Source: VXLM01 sp034421575
GTDB taxonomy: Bacteria > Chloroflexota > Dehalococcoidia > Lucifugimonadales > VXLM01
DNA length: 64,000 nt
Assembly: GCA_034421575.1 (NCBI GenBank)
Contig: DAOUKG010000079.1
Coordinates: 46,780-110,779, forward strand
Direction: 5' to 3'
The notes under the pieces were generated by a model that worked only from the letters and a program-made list of their open reading frames with translations, searched no databases and was not told where the DNA came from. Shown here piece after piece: positions 44,101-52,309 of this stretch. Numbering within the stretch: position 1 is the stretch's first letter; every line of letters starts with the position of its first letter. The translations under genes were made by a program, and so were the position numbers.

Positions 44101-44149
44101 GTGGGGGTTGTAACGCTGTAGGTGTAGTCTGAATTTGTAGACGCTTCCG

Positions 44150-44974
44150 CTATATGAAAATCCGGTCGTCGGGCGAAGTCTTCAGCAGGCCGTCATTGAT
44201 AAGGGCATCCAGGACATCCTGAGGGGTGTACGGGTGATCCCCTGTTGCCAGTCGCTGCGTGAGAAAGTCCTTAAGGTCGGCAAGTGGCAAGGACGTGCTC
44301 TCTTGGGCGAGGACATGACGGAGCGCCTGCGTGCGGAAGGAGCGGAACGAACCATCGAAGGTACTCTGGCGAGAGTAGTGCCTGCTGCGACGGTTGATTG
44401 TGCGGTCGCGGAGCTCGACTGCGCCGTAGTCGAAGAGCGCGTATCCCCACTCGCGGGGATCGTCGAGCCAAACGGCCCTCCGGGCGATCTCCATGATGCG
44501 GTTGTCGGGTACGTCTTCCTCGCCGGGGAAGAAGAAGAATAGGTAGACGCGCCGGATGTTGGTGTCGAGGAACGGCTCGGCGCTCCCGAACGCGAAGCAG
44601 GCGACCGCCCCTGCCGTGTAGGGCCCCACGCCGGGCAGGGTGCGGAGCGTAGCCGGGTCCTGCGGGAACACTCCGCCAAACTCGTTTACGATCATACGGG
44701 CGGCGGCGCGGAGTCTGGTGGCCCGGTTCCAGTAGCCGAGGCCCTGCCAGACCCGGAGCAGTCGAGCTTGCGAGGCATCGGCGAGGGCGTCGAGATCGGG
44801 AAACTCATGGAGGAACTCTTCGTATTTTGGAAGGACGCGGGAGACCTGCGTCTGCTGGAGCATAACCTCGGAGACGAGGATATTGTAGGGATCGCGTGTG
44901 TTACGCCATGGCATATCCCGGCGGTGGTGGCGGCCCCAGTCGAGGATCAGGCGCTGGAATTGGGGGATGTCCAT
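44150..44974 (-). CDS. mutY: MutY-like A/G-specific adenine DNA glycosylase lacking the Fe-S cluster
   Basis: A 274-residue HhH-GPD glycosylase that would remove adenine opposite 8-oxoguanine. The catalytic Glu is at 36 in SEVMLQQTQV, the helix-hairpin-helix is LPGVGPYTAGAV near residues 113-124, and the catalytic Asp is at 137 in FLDTNIRRV. The four Cys that bind the 4Fe-4S cluster after the HhH in typical MutY are absent: the region after FDYGAVELRD has none, and the protein has a single Cys (126). The Nudix-like 8-oxoG-recognition C-terminal domain is also missing; only a short winged-helix-like tail remains. The ATG start fits the family. Confidence 0.83.
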   Translation of the reverse strand: MDIPQFQRLILDWGRHHRRDMPWRNTRDPYNILVSEVMLQQTQVSRVLPKYEEFLHEFPDLDALADASQARLLRVWQGLGYWNRATRLRAAARMIVNEFGGVFPQDPATLRTLPGVGPYTAGAVACFAFGSAEPFLDTNIRRVYLFFFFPGEEDVPDNRIMEIARRAVWLDDPREWGYALFDYGAVELRDRTINRRSRHYSRQSTFDGSFRSFRTQALRHVLAQESTSLPLADLKDFLTQRLATGDHPYTPQDVLDALINDGLLKTSPDDRIFI

Positions 44975-45057
44975 GGTGGTTACACCCTAAAGGCTAGGCC
45001 GGAGTGGTTGCAATGCCCCTATTGGCCAGTTTGAAACACCCCTTGACTCTCGTACCT

Positions 45058-45085
45058 CTGGAGACCGGCCTTCGCCGGTATGACG
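45058..45085. repeat. GGCCTTCGCCGG hairpin repeat
   Basis: A shortened relative of the ATTCCGGC hairpin family (GAGACCGGCCTTCGCCGGTA) in the interval between mutY and the GH42-like gene. Confidence 0.6.
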
Positions 45086-45164
45086 ACTCGGGGTAGCATA
45101 TATTCAGAGCATCAGAAAACGCCTGATTGGAGAGCTTGCCAACAATCGTTGCTAAATGCGGCGT

Positions 45165-45170
45165 ATAATC
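45165..45170 (+). promoter_or_regulatory. -10 box of the GH42-like gene
   Basis: A consensus TATAAT 29 bases before the ATG at 45199. A -35 at standard spacing is weak. Confidence 0.45.
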
Positions 45171-45198
45171 CGAACAGTCATCACGTAAGCAGGATTAC

Positions 45199-47289
45199 AT
45201 GACAGACCGATTCGCACACCCGGACACGCCTTTCCCCATTGGCGTCGAGTACTATCGCGGTGGAGCTCCGAAGCCGGAGTGCTGGGACGAGGATTTTGCC
45301 AACATCCGTGCGGCGGGATTCAGGATCGTACGCAGTGCTTCGTACTGGAATTGGATGGAGCCGGCGCGGGACGACTACCACCTCGACGACTACGACGTAA
45401 TGTTCGACCTTGCGGCGAAGCACGGCCTGTCGATGTGGCTGGACGTGATGCTGGCGACGCACGGGGCCGCGCCGGAGTGGATGACGCGCGACTATCCCGA
45501 CTTCCGGGTGGTGAACCACTGGGGACACACGTACTACTCCAACTCGCATCCGGCGTACCCGCAGGGAGGGATGATCCACTGCTACGACCATCCCGTATGG
45601 CGTGAGCGTGGAGGCAAGCTACTCAGGCACGTCGTAGAGCGGTACAAGGACCATCCGGCCACCTTCGTCTGGGGCATCTGGGACGGCATCGCGCTGTCGT
45701 CTGCGTGGGTCGATCAAGACGACGGGTACCCGTGTTACTGCGAGCACTCCATCGCCCGGTACATGGCATGGCTCAAGGAGAACTTCACGCTGGAGGAGTT
45801 CAACGCGCGGACGCTCAGGCGATACCGGAGTTGGGAGGATGTCGAGCCTCCGCGCTCCGACAACAACGTGCTGGAGATGCTGCTATTCAAGCGGTTCAAC
45901 TACGAGAACCTCGCGGGGCATCTTCGGTGGATGGTCGGTGAGGTACGCAAAATCGACACAGTACACGAGACGCGAACGCACGGCGCATGGATGCCCCGTC
46001 CATGGGACGAGACGTGCGCCCGCTACGCCGACTCGTGGGGGATGTCCATGCCCTCGAACAACCTGCTCACGGGCGAGGACCCTTACAAGATCGCCGAGCG
46101 GGCCTTCGCGTTCGACTGGTCGCGGTCGATTGGCAAAGGCGGGCGCTGGTGGAACGAGGAGATATATTCGGGCATGGCGCGTGGAGGAGTCACGTGGAAA
46201 AAGCAGACCGACCCGCGCGAGCTGACGACCCTGCTCTGGATGACGTTGGCTCACGGCGCCGCTGGGGCCATGTTCTGGCAATACCGGTCGGACCACGTGG
46301 CGTTCGAGTCGCCGGGTTACAACCTCGCGGCCCTAGACGGAAGACCGACGCCGAGATTAGAGGCCGTCTCGGAGGCGATCTCACAGATCGAGGGTCTCAC
46401 GGAGCACCTGCCCCTGTGCGTGCCGAAGGCCAGGATCGCCATCGTTAATCACCAGGCATCGCATGACCTCTTCAGCATGAACGGCGAGAACGACCGGTTT
46501 CTCGCCGACCTGCACGGGACGTACCGGACGCTGTGGTCTAACGGCATCCCAGTGGACATCGTGACACCCTCGCAGGACTGGTCGGGTTACGATCTCGTGT
46601 TTCTGACCAACGTTGCATTGATGACAGACGAGGTACGAGACCGGATTGTCAAGACACTGGCCGACAGTTCGACGGTGAGACTCGTTGCCGAGGGCAGCTT
46701 CGGCATGTACTCCGACAACGGCCTATCCAGCTACAGTCCACCGGAGGGACTGGGGGCGACATTCGGTGTGCGCGTGGCGGATTTTTCGCAAGTAACCGAC
46801 CGTGATATCGCCTATGGACAGGTGGCGGTGGAGACTCTCTACGGCACCCTGTCCTTCGAGTCGGAGACGGGATACGCCGTTCTCGAACCGCTGTCGGGGG
46901 CGGAGGCCATCGCGTCGATAGAAGGACAGACGGTCGCCACGCGGACGGCGGACGGTAGGCTGACGTGGTACGGGTTCAGCCTGTCTGCAGGGTTCGGCGA
47001 CATTGGAAGCCCCGACATCCTCTACGGCATCCTGCGCGACTGCGGCATTCAGGCCCCCGTCGCTATGGACGGCGACTATGTGATTCCCGTAGTGCGTGAT
47101 TCTGCGCAGGGCAGGCCACTGCTCTTCCTGTTCAACATCGAGCATCAGGACGCGAATGTGTACTTCTCGCCCCGTTGGGACAGCACCACCGCTCATGACC
47201 TATTGGCGGGAAAACTCCTACCCAAGGACGGTGAGTATTTTCATATAGTCGTTCCACAGTGGGGAGTCGGTGTTATCGCCTTTGAATAG
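45199..47289 (+). CDS. GH42-type beta-galactosidase-like protein
   Basis: A 696-residue protein with the three-part organisation of GH42: a TIM barrel (1-390; GVEYYRGGAPKPECWDEDFA, NIRAAGFRIVRSASYWNWME), a Rossmann-like trimerisation domain (about 395-610; ARIAIVNHQASHDLF, YDLVFLTNVALMTDEV) and a beta-sandwich. The candidate nucleophile Glu is in RWWNEEIYSG near residue 320. At the place of the usual Asn-Glu acid/base pair this protein has FVWGIWDGI near residue 160, so that Glu may be missing and the activity altered. It is followed with no gap by the DUF2071 gene, so they are coupled. Confidence 0.78.
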   Translation: MTDRFAHPDTPFPIGVEYYRGGAPKPECWDEDFANIRAAGFRIVRSASYWNWMEPARDDYHLDDYDVMFDLAAKHGLSMWLDVMLATHGAAPEWMTRDYPDFRVVNHWGHTYYSNSHPAYPQGGMIHCYDHPVWRERGGKLLRHVVERYKDHPATFVWGIWDGIALSSAWVDQDDGYPCYCEHSIARYMAWLKENFTLEEFNARTLRRYRSWEDVEPPRSDNNVLEMLLFKRFNYENLAGHLRWMVGEVRKIDTVHETRTHGAWMPRPWDETCARYADSWGMSMPSNNLLTGEDPYKIAERAFAFDWSRSIGKGGRWWNEEIYSGMARGGVTWKKQTDPRELTTLLWMTLAHGAAGAMFWQYRSDHVAFESPGYNLAALDGRPTPRLEAVSEAISQIEGLTEHLPLCVPKARIAIVNHQASHDLFSMNGENDRFLADLHGTYRTLWSNGIPVDIVTPSQDWSGYDLVFLTNVALMTDEVRDRIVKTLADSSTVRLVAEGSFGMYSDNGLSSYSPPEGLGATFGVRVADFSQVTDRDIAYGQVAVETLYGTLSFESETGYAVLEPLSGAEAIASIEGQTVATRTADGRLTWYGFSLSAGFGDIGSPDILYGILRDCGIQAPVAMDGDYVIPVVRDSAQGRPLLFLFNIEHQDANVYFSPRWDSTTAHDLLAGKLLPKDGEYFHIVVPQWGVGVIAFE

Positions 47290-48027
47290 ATGTCCACCAC
47301 TGACAACCATACAAAGCTCTCGACGCGCGAAAGGGTCTTCCTCACAGCCGACTGGCGCGATCTCGCCCTCGTGAACTACGAGTGCGACCCTGAACTGCTA
47401 GCGCCGCATGTCCCCGTGGGTGCCGAAATCGGCCTTTGGCAGGGCAGATGCTATATCAGCGTTGTCGGGCTGCGGTTCCTCAAGACCAAGCTACTGGGGG
47501 TTCCGATACCTTTCCACCGCGACTTCCCGGAGGTGAACCTGCGGTTCTACGTGCAGCGCGAGGTCCATGGAGAGTTGCGGCGAGGAGTCGTGTTCATCAA
47601 GGAGATCGTGCCCCGTCATGCGGTGACGTGGGTGGCGCGAAGCGTGTACAACGAGAACTACGTCACTCTGCCCATGCGGGAGGAGATCACGTCTGACTCC
47701 TACCTCTACGAATGGCAGACCAACAGCACTTGGAACAGACTGTCGGTCAAGACTGACGGAGACTGGAGCGTTCCAGACCTCGACTCCGAGGCGTCATTCG
47801 TCGCCGAGCACTACTGGGGCTACGCCACTCAGCGGGACGGCTCGACGCTGGAATACAAGGTCGAGCACCCACGATGGCGCATCGCGCAGGCCGACGAGGT
47901 GGAGTACGAGTGCGACGTTGCCGCGCTTTACGGCGAGGAGTTCGTGGACGTGCTGAGCCAGGATCCCGTGTCGACGTTTATGGCAGAGGGGTCGGGGGTC
48001 GTCGTGCGTCGCGGGGTGCGGTTGTAG
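47290..48027 (+). CDS. DUF2071 (YqjF-like) protein
   Basis: A 245-residue DUF2071 protein, recognised by FLTADWRDLALVNYECDPELL, APHVPVGAEIGLWQGRCYIS, VGLRF and the EVNLRFYVQRE segment. Its ATG directly follows the stop of the GH42-like gene. The family is related in fold to acetoacetate-decarboxylase-like proteins and has no established function; the coupling suggests a partner in the same catabolic step. Confidence 0.88.
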   Translation: MSTTDNHTKLSTRERVFLTADWRDLALVNYECDPELLAPHVPVGAEIGLWQGRCYISVVGLRFLKTKLLGVPIPFHRDFPEVNLRFYVQREVHGELRRGVVFIKEIVPRHAVTWVARSVYNENYVTLPMREEITSDSYLYEWQTNSTWNRLSVKTDGDWSVPDLDSEASFVAEHYWGYATQRDGSTLEYKVEHPRWRIAQADEVEYECDVAALYGEEFVDVLSQDPVSTFMAEGSGVVVRRGVRL

Positions 48028-48109
48028 GAGAAGAGCCTTCCGCGACTTCTCCGGTGGCTGGAATCGGTCTCGCCGAATCGAACGAGTGTGCTTGCCACAA
48101 CACGGCATA

Positions 48110-48126
48110 ATTTAGACACTCTAAAT
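48110..48126. promoter_or_regulatory. Short inverted repeat upstream of the AAA_14 gene
   Basis: ATTTAGA-CAC-TCTAAAT: perfect 7-bp arms and a three-base loop, located just before the 37-bp palindrome. Confidence 0.6.
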
Positions 48127-48133
48127 ACAACAA

Positions 48134-48170
48134 GTGTACAAATTGAAAGTACTACTTGCAATTTGTACAC
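48134..48170. promoter_or_regulatory. 37-bp near-perfect palindrome upstream of the AAA_14 ATPase gene
   Basis: Arms GTGTACAAATTG (48134-48145) and CAATTTGTACAC (48159-48170), plus inner AAGTA/TACTT pairs, centred on C48152. Seventeen of eighteen base pairs match (only A48146/G48158 fail). It lies 21 bases before the ATG at 48192 and is AT-rich against a GC-rich background. An operator for autorepression or a transcription-factor site is likely; a hairpin in the leader is an alternative. Confidence 0.75.
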
Positions 48171-48191
48171 ATCGTTGGTATCTTAGTGTCC

Positions 48192-49364
48192 ATGATTGCA
48201 CGCGAAATCACGGACCGGCTGACCAAGCTGTTTACGCAGTATCCCTTCGTGACCGTAACAGGCCCACGCCAGTCCGGCAAGACGACGCTCTGCCGCTCGG
48301 CCTTCCCGAATTTAGAGTACGTCAACCTGGAAGCGCCCGACCAACGAGACTTCGCCGAGTCCGATCCCCGGGGCTTTCTCTCGCAGCTTGGCGAGAGGGC
48401 AATCATTGACGAGGTACAGCATGTTCCCGCCCTACTGTCCTACCTCCAGGTTCTGGCCGACGAACGAGGGCGCAACGGCCTGTTCGTACTCACGGGTAGC
48501 GAGCAGTTCAGGCTCTCGGACGCCATCAGTCAGTCTCTCGCGGGGAGGACGGCGCTGCTGCGCCTGCTGCCGTTCTCTCTGACGGAACGGCGGCGCATCG
48601 GCGCAAGCGGTGCGATAGACGACATCATCTACTCGGGGTTCTATCCCCGAATTCTCGATCAGGGACTCGACCCGCGCCAGGCGCTCGGCGACTACGTGGA
48701 GACTTACGTCGAGCGCGACGTCCGGCGGCTAGGGGAGATACGCAACCTTTCGAGCTTCAGGCGTTTCGTGCGCCTGTGCGCGGGGCGTGTTGGACAGTTG
48801 GTAAATCTCAGTTCGCTGAGTTCGGATGCCGGCGTGTCACACACCACCGTGCGAGAGTGGCTTACGGTGTTGGAGGCGAGCTACATCGTTTTCCAGTTGC
48901 GACCGTATCACGCCAATATCAGAAAGCGCCTGGTCAAGTCACCCAAGCTGTACTTCTACGACGTGGGACTGGCCAGCTATCTCATCGGTATCGAAACCGC
49001 ACAGCAGGTGACGACACACCCCTTGCGCGGAGGGCTGTTCGAGAACATGGTCGTCGTCGAGGCGCTCAAGCACCGCTTCAACCGGGGCCGCGAGGCAAAC
49101 CTCTCCTTCTTCCGAGACTCGAGAGGCCTGGAGTGCGACCTTTTCTATGAGACCGGTCACGGAATCCACGCGATCGAGATCAAGTCCGGCGCTACTATTG
49201 CCTCCGACTACTTCACGTCGCTCAACCGGGTTGCCGAGTTGATCCCAGGCATCTCCGCCAAGACCGTCGTATACGGCGGAACGACACGCCAGTCACGGAC
49301 CAACGGCGAAGCCCTGCCAGCGGCTAAACTGAGCGCAGTTCTCGAACGATTTGAGGTCGAATAA
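48192..49364 (+). CDS. AAA_14/DUF4143 ATP-binding protein
   Basis: A 390-residue P-loop ATPase of the AAA_14-DUF4143 family. Walker A is TGPRQSGKTT near residues 23-32, Walker B AIIDEVQ near 75, and the C-terminal DUF4143 includes the FENMVVVEAL and ECDLF nuclease-like pieces and an HAIEIKSG motif near 340 with the Glu and Lys of a PD-(D/E)xK-type core. The role is unknown; such genes are frequent accessory genes and suspected to act in defence or mobile modules. The ATG at 48192 starts the conserved REITDRL segment. Palindromic sites lie just upstream. Confidence 0.85.
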   Translation: MIAREITDRLTKLFTQYPFVTVTGPRQSGKTTLCRSAFPNLEYVNLEAPDQRDFAESDPRGFLSQLGERAIIDEVQHVPALLSYLQVLADERGRNGLFVLTGSEQFRLSDAISQSLAGRTALLRLLPFSLTERRRIGASGAIDDIIYSGFYPRILDQGLDPRQALGDYVETYVERDVRRLGEIRNLSSFRRFVRLCAGRVGQLVNLSSLSSDAGVSHTTVREWLTVLEASYIVFQLRPYHANIRKRLVKSPKLYFYDVGLASYLIGIETAQQVTTHPLRGGLFENMVVVEALKHRFNRGREANLSFFRDSRGLECDLFYETGHGIHAIEIKSGATIASDYFTSLNRVAELIPGISAKTVVYGGTTRQSRTNGEALPAAKLSAVLERFEVE

Positions 49365-49404
49365 AATGTTGCTAAGTATTTTCTAACGCAAGGAGACCAA
49401 CCAC

Positions 49405-50157
49405 ATGACGCTCGAAGACAAGACCGCCCACAACGTGACCCTGCGGACGAACAATGTGCTTGCCAAGATGCGAAAGGGAGAGATTGCGTTTGGGTGCCAG
49501 TTCAACTCGCCGTCGTCGGAGCAGGTGGAGTTGCTGGGGATCGCGGGGTTCGACTTCGTGATCTTCGACGGGGAGCATGGGAGCTTCACGCTGAGCGACC
49601 TCGAGGAGCAGAGCCGGGTGGCGCAGATGTGCGGCCTGACGCCGGCCGGTATGGTGCCGGACGTGGAGTTGCCGACGATTCACTCGTTCCTGGAGCGGGG
49701 CATCATGGGGATTCACGCGCCGAACATCACTACCGAGGAAGACGCGCGGAAGCTGGCGGAAGGGTGCCGCTACGCACCCGAAGGACGGCGGAGTCTCTCG
49801 TTCTCGCGGGCGACACACTTCGGGTTCGGTCCTGCAAGGCCGGAGTACATGGCTCACGCGAACTCGCAGATCTTCGTGACGGCGCTTATCGAGCACGTCG
49901 ACGCGCTCGACAACATTGACGGCATACTCTCTGTGGAGGGCATCGACTTCTACGGCATCGGCCCGAAGGACCTTGCCCAGTCGATGGGCCTGCCGGGCCA
50001 GATGGAGCACCCGCGAGTGAAGGAGTTCACCCGTCAGGTGACGGAGGCGGTACACGCCAAAGGGAAGAAGATGTCACATGAGGTCGTGGCGGCGCACCGC
50101 GCGTCGAGGTTCTTCTTGGAGGCGGCGGTGGCATTCAGGGAGTCGCGGCTGGCGTAG
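49405..50157 (+). CDS. HpcH/HpaI-family aldolase
   Basis: A 250-residue class II (metal-dependent) aldolase of the HpcH/HpaI/citrate-lyase-beta family that cleaves 4-hydroxy-2-oxo acids to pyruvate. Conserved parts: FDFVIFDGEHG near residues 50-59 (catalytic His), PNITTEEDARKLAEGCRYAP near 108-128 and GIDFYGIGPKDLAQSMG near 176-192 with the Asp of the metal site. The N-terminus is slightly longer than usual. AAGGAG precedes the ATG. It may handle products related to those of the DapA-like aldolases. Confidence 0.9.
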   Translation: MTLEDKTAHNVTLRTNNVLAKMRKGEIAFGCQFNSPSSEQVELLGIAGFDFVIFDGEHGSFTLSDLEEQSRVAQMCGLTPAGMVPDVELPTIHSFLERGIMGIHAPNITTEEDARKLAEGCRYAPEGRRSLSFSRATHFGFGPARPEYMAHANSQIFVTALIEHVDALDNIDGILSVEGIDFYGIGPKDLAQSMGLPGQMEHPRVKEFTRQVTEAVHAKGKKMSHEVVAAHRASRFFLEAAVAFRESRLA

Positions 50158-50221
50158 GATTGAGGCATGAGGAGGGCGCAAGCTCCCTTCGTTCCGCAAT
50201 GACATTAACGTCGGGCGACTG

Positions 50222-50407
50222 CTACGGATCGCATCTCTGGCAGGCATCGACGGGACGGCCCGTCGTGTGTGCCCAAGCGATGGCCTTTGCTTTTGTCATG
50301 AAGGGGCCAGGCCATTCGTACTGCACCCAAATGCACTGTGACCGGTGAATTGTGGCTTTCGGGGCCGCATTCTTGCCCATGCTGATGGGGCTGACTCGAT
50401 AGCTCAT
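50222..50407 (-). CDS. Small hypothetical protein with C-terminal CxxC
   Basis: A 61-residue frame starting ATGAGCTATCGAG with GAAGAGG upstream, encoding basic, Trp- and Pro-containing sequence (QYEWPGPFMTKAKAIAWAHT) ending in CQRCDP. It is not a known family. It lies in a 638-base intergenic stretch otherwise filled by repeats. The ribosome-binding site supports translation, but other frames overlap, so it remains uncertain. Confidence 0.4.
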   Translation of the reverse strand: MSYRVSPISMGKNAAPKATIHRSQCIWVQYEWPGPFMTKAKAIAWAHTTGRPVDACQRCDP

Positions 50408-50529
50408 GATGTCCTCTTCCCTGCCTCCGCTTCTTCGTCTCATTCTTTATAGCAAGAATGGCCAAGGAACTACCAACTGGAAAAAGGTCGCATTTTGCAG
50501 GAATCGGGTTGGGTTCGTGATACAAAGAT

Positions 50530-50750
50530 CGGGCGGGTTTGAAACCCGCCCCTACCAAACTAATGTATCGTCACCCTCAAATGCCAAAGTGTTGAATCAC
50601 TAGGTTCATCCGGATGATTGGTATTGTGGAATCCCGCATTAGGAGACCTGTAAGGAGTCAATTGGGCGGAGTGCCTGAAGCGAGGAAACTTGCGGAGGTG
50701 GGCCTTTTACCCTCACCCCAGCCCTCTCCCGCGAACGGGAGAGGGGGTTA
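50530..50750. repeat. Dispersed repeats in the 50.2-50.8 kb gap
   Basis: A GGGTTTGAAACCCGCCCCTAC palindrome (50530-50559) and, after CCTGAAGCGAGGAAACTTGC, the CCTCACCCCAGCCCTCTCCC / GGGAGAGGGG unit (50709-50748). The second arrangement recurs at 56098-56172. Apart from the small minus-strand frame at 50222 no gene is seen from 50158 to 50795. Confidence 0.7.
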
Positions 50751-50795
50751 GACAAGGTTCTCCTTTCGCGGGAATGATGGAGGGTCTGAATCAGG

Positions 50796-52049
50796 TTAGT
50801 CTTGGGGGTGCCACTCGATGAGCGCGGAACGGAGGAGGCCGATGGTGTACATCCCCGTGCGCTGGCGGTCGGGCGCGCCCCGACCGGCGGAATTGATGAC
50901 GCGCGACTTTGAGCGCTGCCCGTCGGTGACGGTTATGTAGGTGGTCCCCTTCGCGAGATTCAGTGACATGTCCCCGGGCTCGGGCACGCCGTGAACGGCA
51001 AGTCCGATATCCGCGCGTGAGCGTGTGCGGACTGCTTCGGCCAGCTTCTCGGTCGTGGCCGCCTGATCGGTCATGTAGTCATCAGCGTCGGATATCCCGA
51101 CGTGCGAGAGCAGACGCCGGACCGATCCGAGGTTGTTGCCGATGGTGCCCTCAACGAAGTGGTCGGCGCTGGCCTCGTGGAGCTTGGTGGCGACGATGCC
51201 GCTTGTGAGGTCCTCGTAGACCGCGATTGTGGAGTTCGCACGTTCCAGCAGTCTGCCCACGGAGTCTTCAAGGGTCTCCTCGTCTACGGCGAAGACGTGG
51301 TGCCCGAGCAGTTCGCGTACCTGCGCCTCTATGGGGTCGATTAGCCTGTTGGCCTCCTCGATGCTCGACGCCTTGGCGGCAATGCGCACGTCCACCTGTC
51401 CTGGGTGGGCAAGGACGCCAACGGTAGGATTGCGCGAGTTCGCGATCAGGTGGCCGATGCGGTCATCAACGTTGCTCTCTCCGAGGTCGCCGACCTTGAG
51501 TACGCGATAGGTCAGGGTCTCTGATAGCTGGAACTTCCCGCGAAGGTAGGGGATTACCTCGTTGTCGAAGAGCCACTTGAGCTCGTGCGGAACGCCGGGC
51601 AGGGCGATGACGACTCCACGGGGGTCTTCGACGATGAAGGAGGGCGCAGTGCCGTTGGGATTGTGGACGGCGATGGCGTCCTCGGGGATATCGGCCTGTC
51701 GCTCGTTGTTGGGAGTCATGATGAAGCCGCGCCTGCGAAAGCGCTGCTCGATGTCCTCCAGCAGTGCCGGGTCGCGGACGAGCTTACGCCCGGTGGCGTC
51801 GGCGATGGTCTGGCGGGTGAGGTCGTCCTGTGTGGGGCCGAGACCGCCGCCCGTTATGACGATGTCTGAGCGGCCCAGCGCGCGGTCGATGACCGACCTC
51901 ATGCGGTCGGGGTTGTCGCCGACGATGGTCTTGTAGTAGAGGTCGACGCCGATGTCGGTGAGACGGCGCGCCATCCATGCCGAGTTCGTATCGACTATCT
52001 GGCCGAGCAGGAGCTCGGAGCCTATGGAGACTATTTCGGCGTTCGGCAT
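50796..52049 (-). CDS. cinA: CinA family protein (MoCF domain plus degenerate PncC domain)
   Basis: A 417-residue CinA-like protein. The N-terminal molybdopterin-binding-like (MoCF/COG1058) domain is intact: IVSIGSELLLGQIVDTNSAW, VITGGGLGPTQDDLTRQTIA and VIALPGVPHELKWLF. The C-terminal nicotinamide-nucleotide amidase domain is recognisable but altered: the usual ESCTGG serine motif reads YEDLTSG, and the following GSS stretch is not seen. NMN deamidase activity is therefore doubtful, while the ADP-ribose pyrophosphatase-like N-domain may function. It is a stand-alone minus-strand gene. Confidence 0.9.
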   Translation of the reverse strand: MPNAEIVSIGSELLLGQIVDTNSAWMARRLTDIGVDLYYKTIVGDNPDRMRSVIDRALGRSDIVITGGGLGPTQDDLTRQTIADATGRKLVRDPALLEDIEQRFRRRGFIMTPNNERQADIPEDAIAVHNPNGTAPSFIVEDPRGVVIALPGVPHELKWLFDNEVIPYLRGKFQLSETLTYRVLKVGDLGESNVDDRIGHLIANSRNPTVGVLAHPGQVDVRIAAKASSIEEANRLIDPIEAQVRELLGHHVFAVDEETLEDSVGRLLERANSTIAVYEDLTSGIVATKLHEASADHFVEGTIGNNLGSVRRLLSHVGISDADDYMTDQAATTEKLAEAVRTRSRADIGLAVHGVPEPGDMSLNLAKGTTYITVTDGQRSKSRVINSAGRGAPDRQRTGMYTIGLLRSALIEWHPQD

Positions 52050-52109
52050 GTGCTATTTCCTCCGGTCAGCCGCGATTGTTGTTGTTGTAAATCTCACGTG
52101 GACTGTCGA

Positions 52110-52285
52110 CTTGTGCTTCGACAGGCTCAGCACGAACGGACTTGTACACCAGCCAAATTTACCCTGTGCTTCGACAGGACCGGCACGAACGGAGCTATAC
52201 ACCAGTCACGTTCGCCTCGATCTTATGCAAGGGCGAAGTCCACAACCCCCGTTCGCCCTGAGCCTGTCGAAGGGCAAATGTCCTC
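52110..52285. repeat. Three TTCGACAGG-type dispersed repeats
   Basis: Units TGCTTCGACAGGCTCAGCAC (52110), GTGCTTCGACAGGACCGGCA (52160) and the inverted CCTGAGCCTGTCGAAGGG (52257) in the 260-base gap between the Nudix and cinA genes. No gene is seen. Confidence 0.7.
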
Positions 52286-52309
52286 ACGTCGAGTTAGTTT
52301 GTATCAGAC

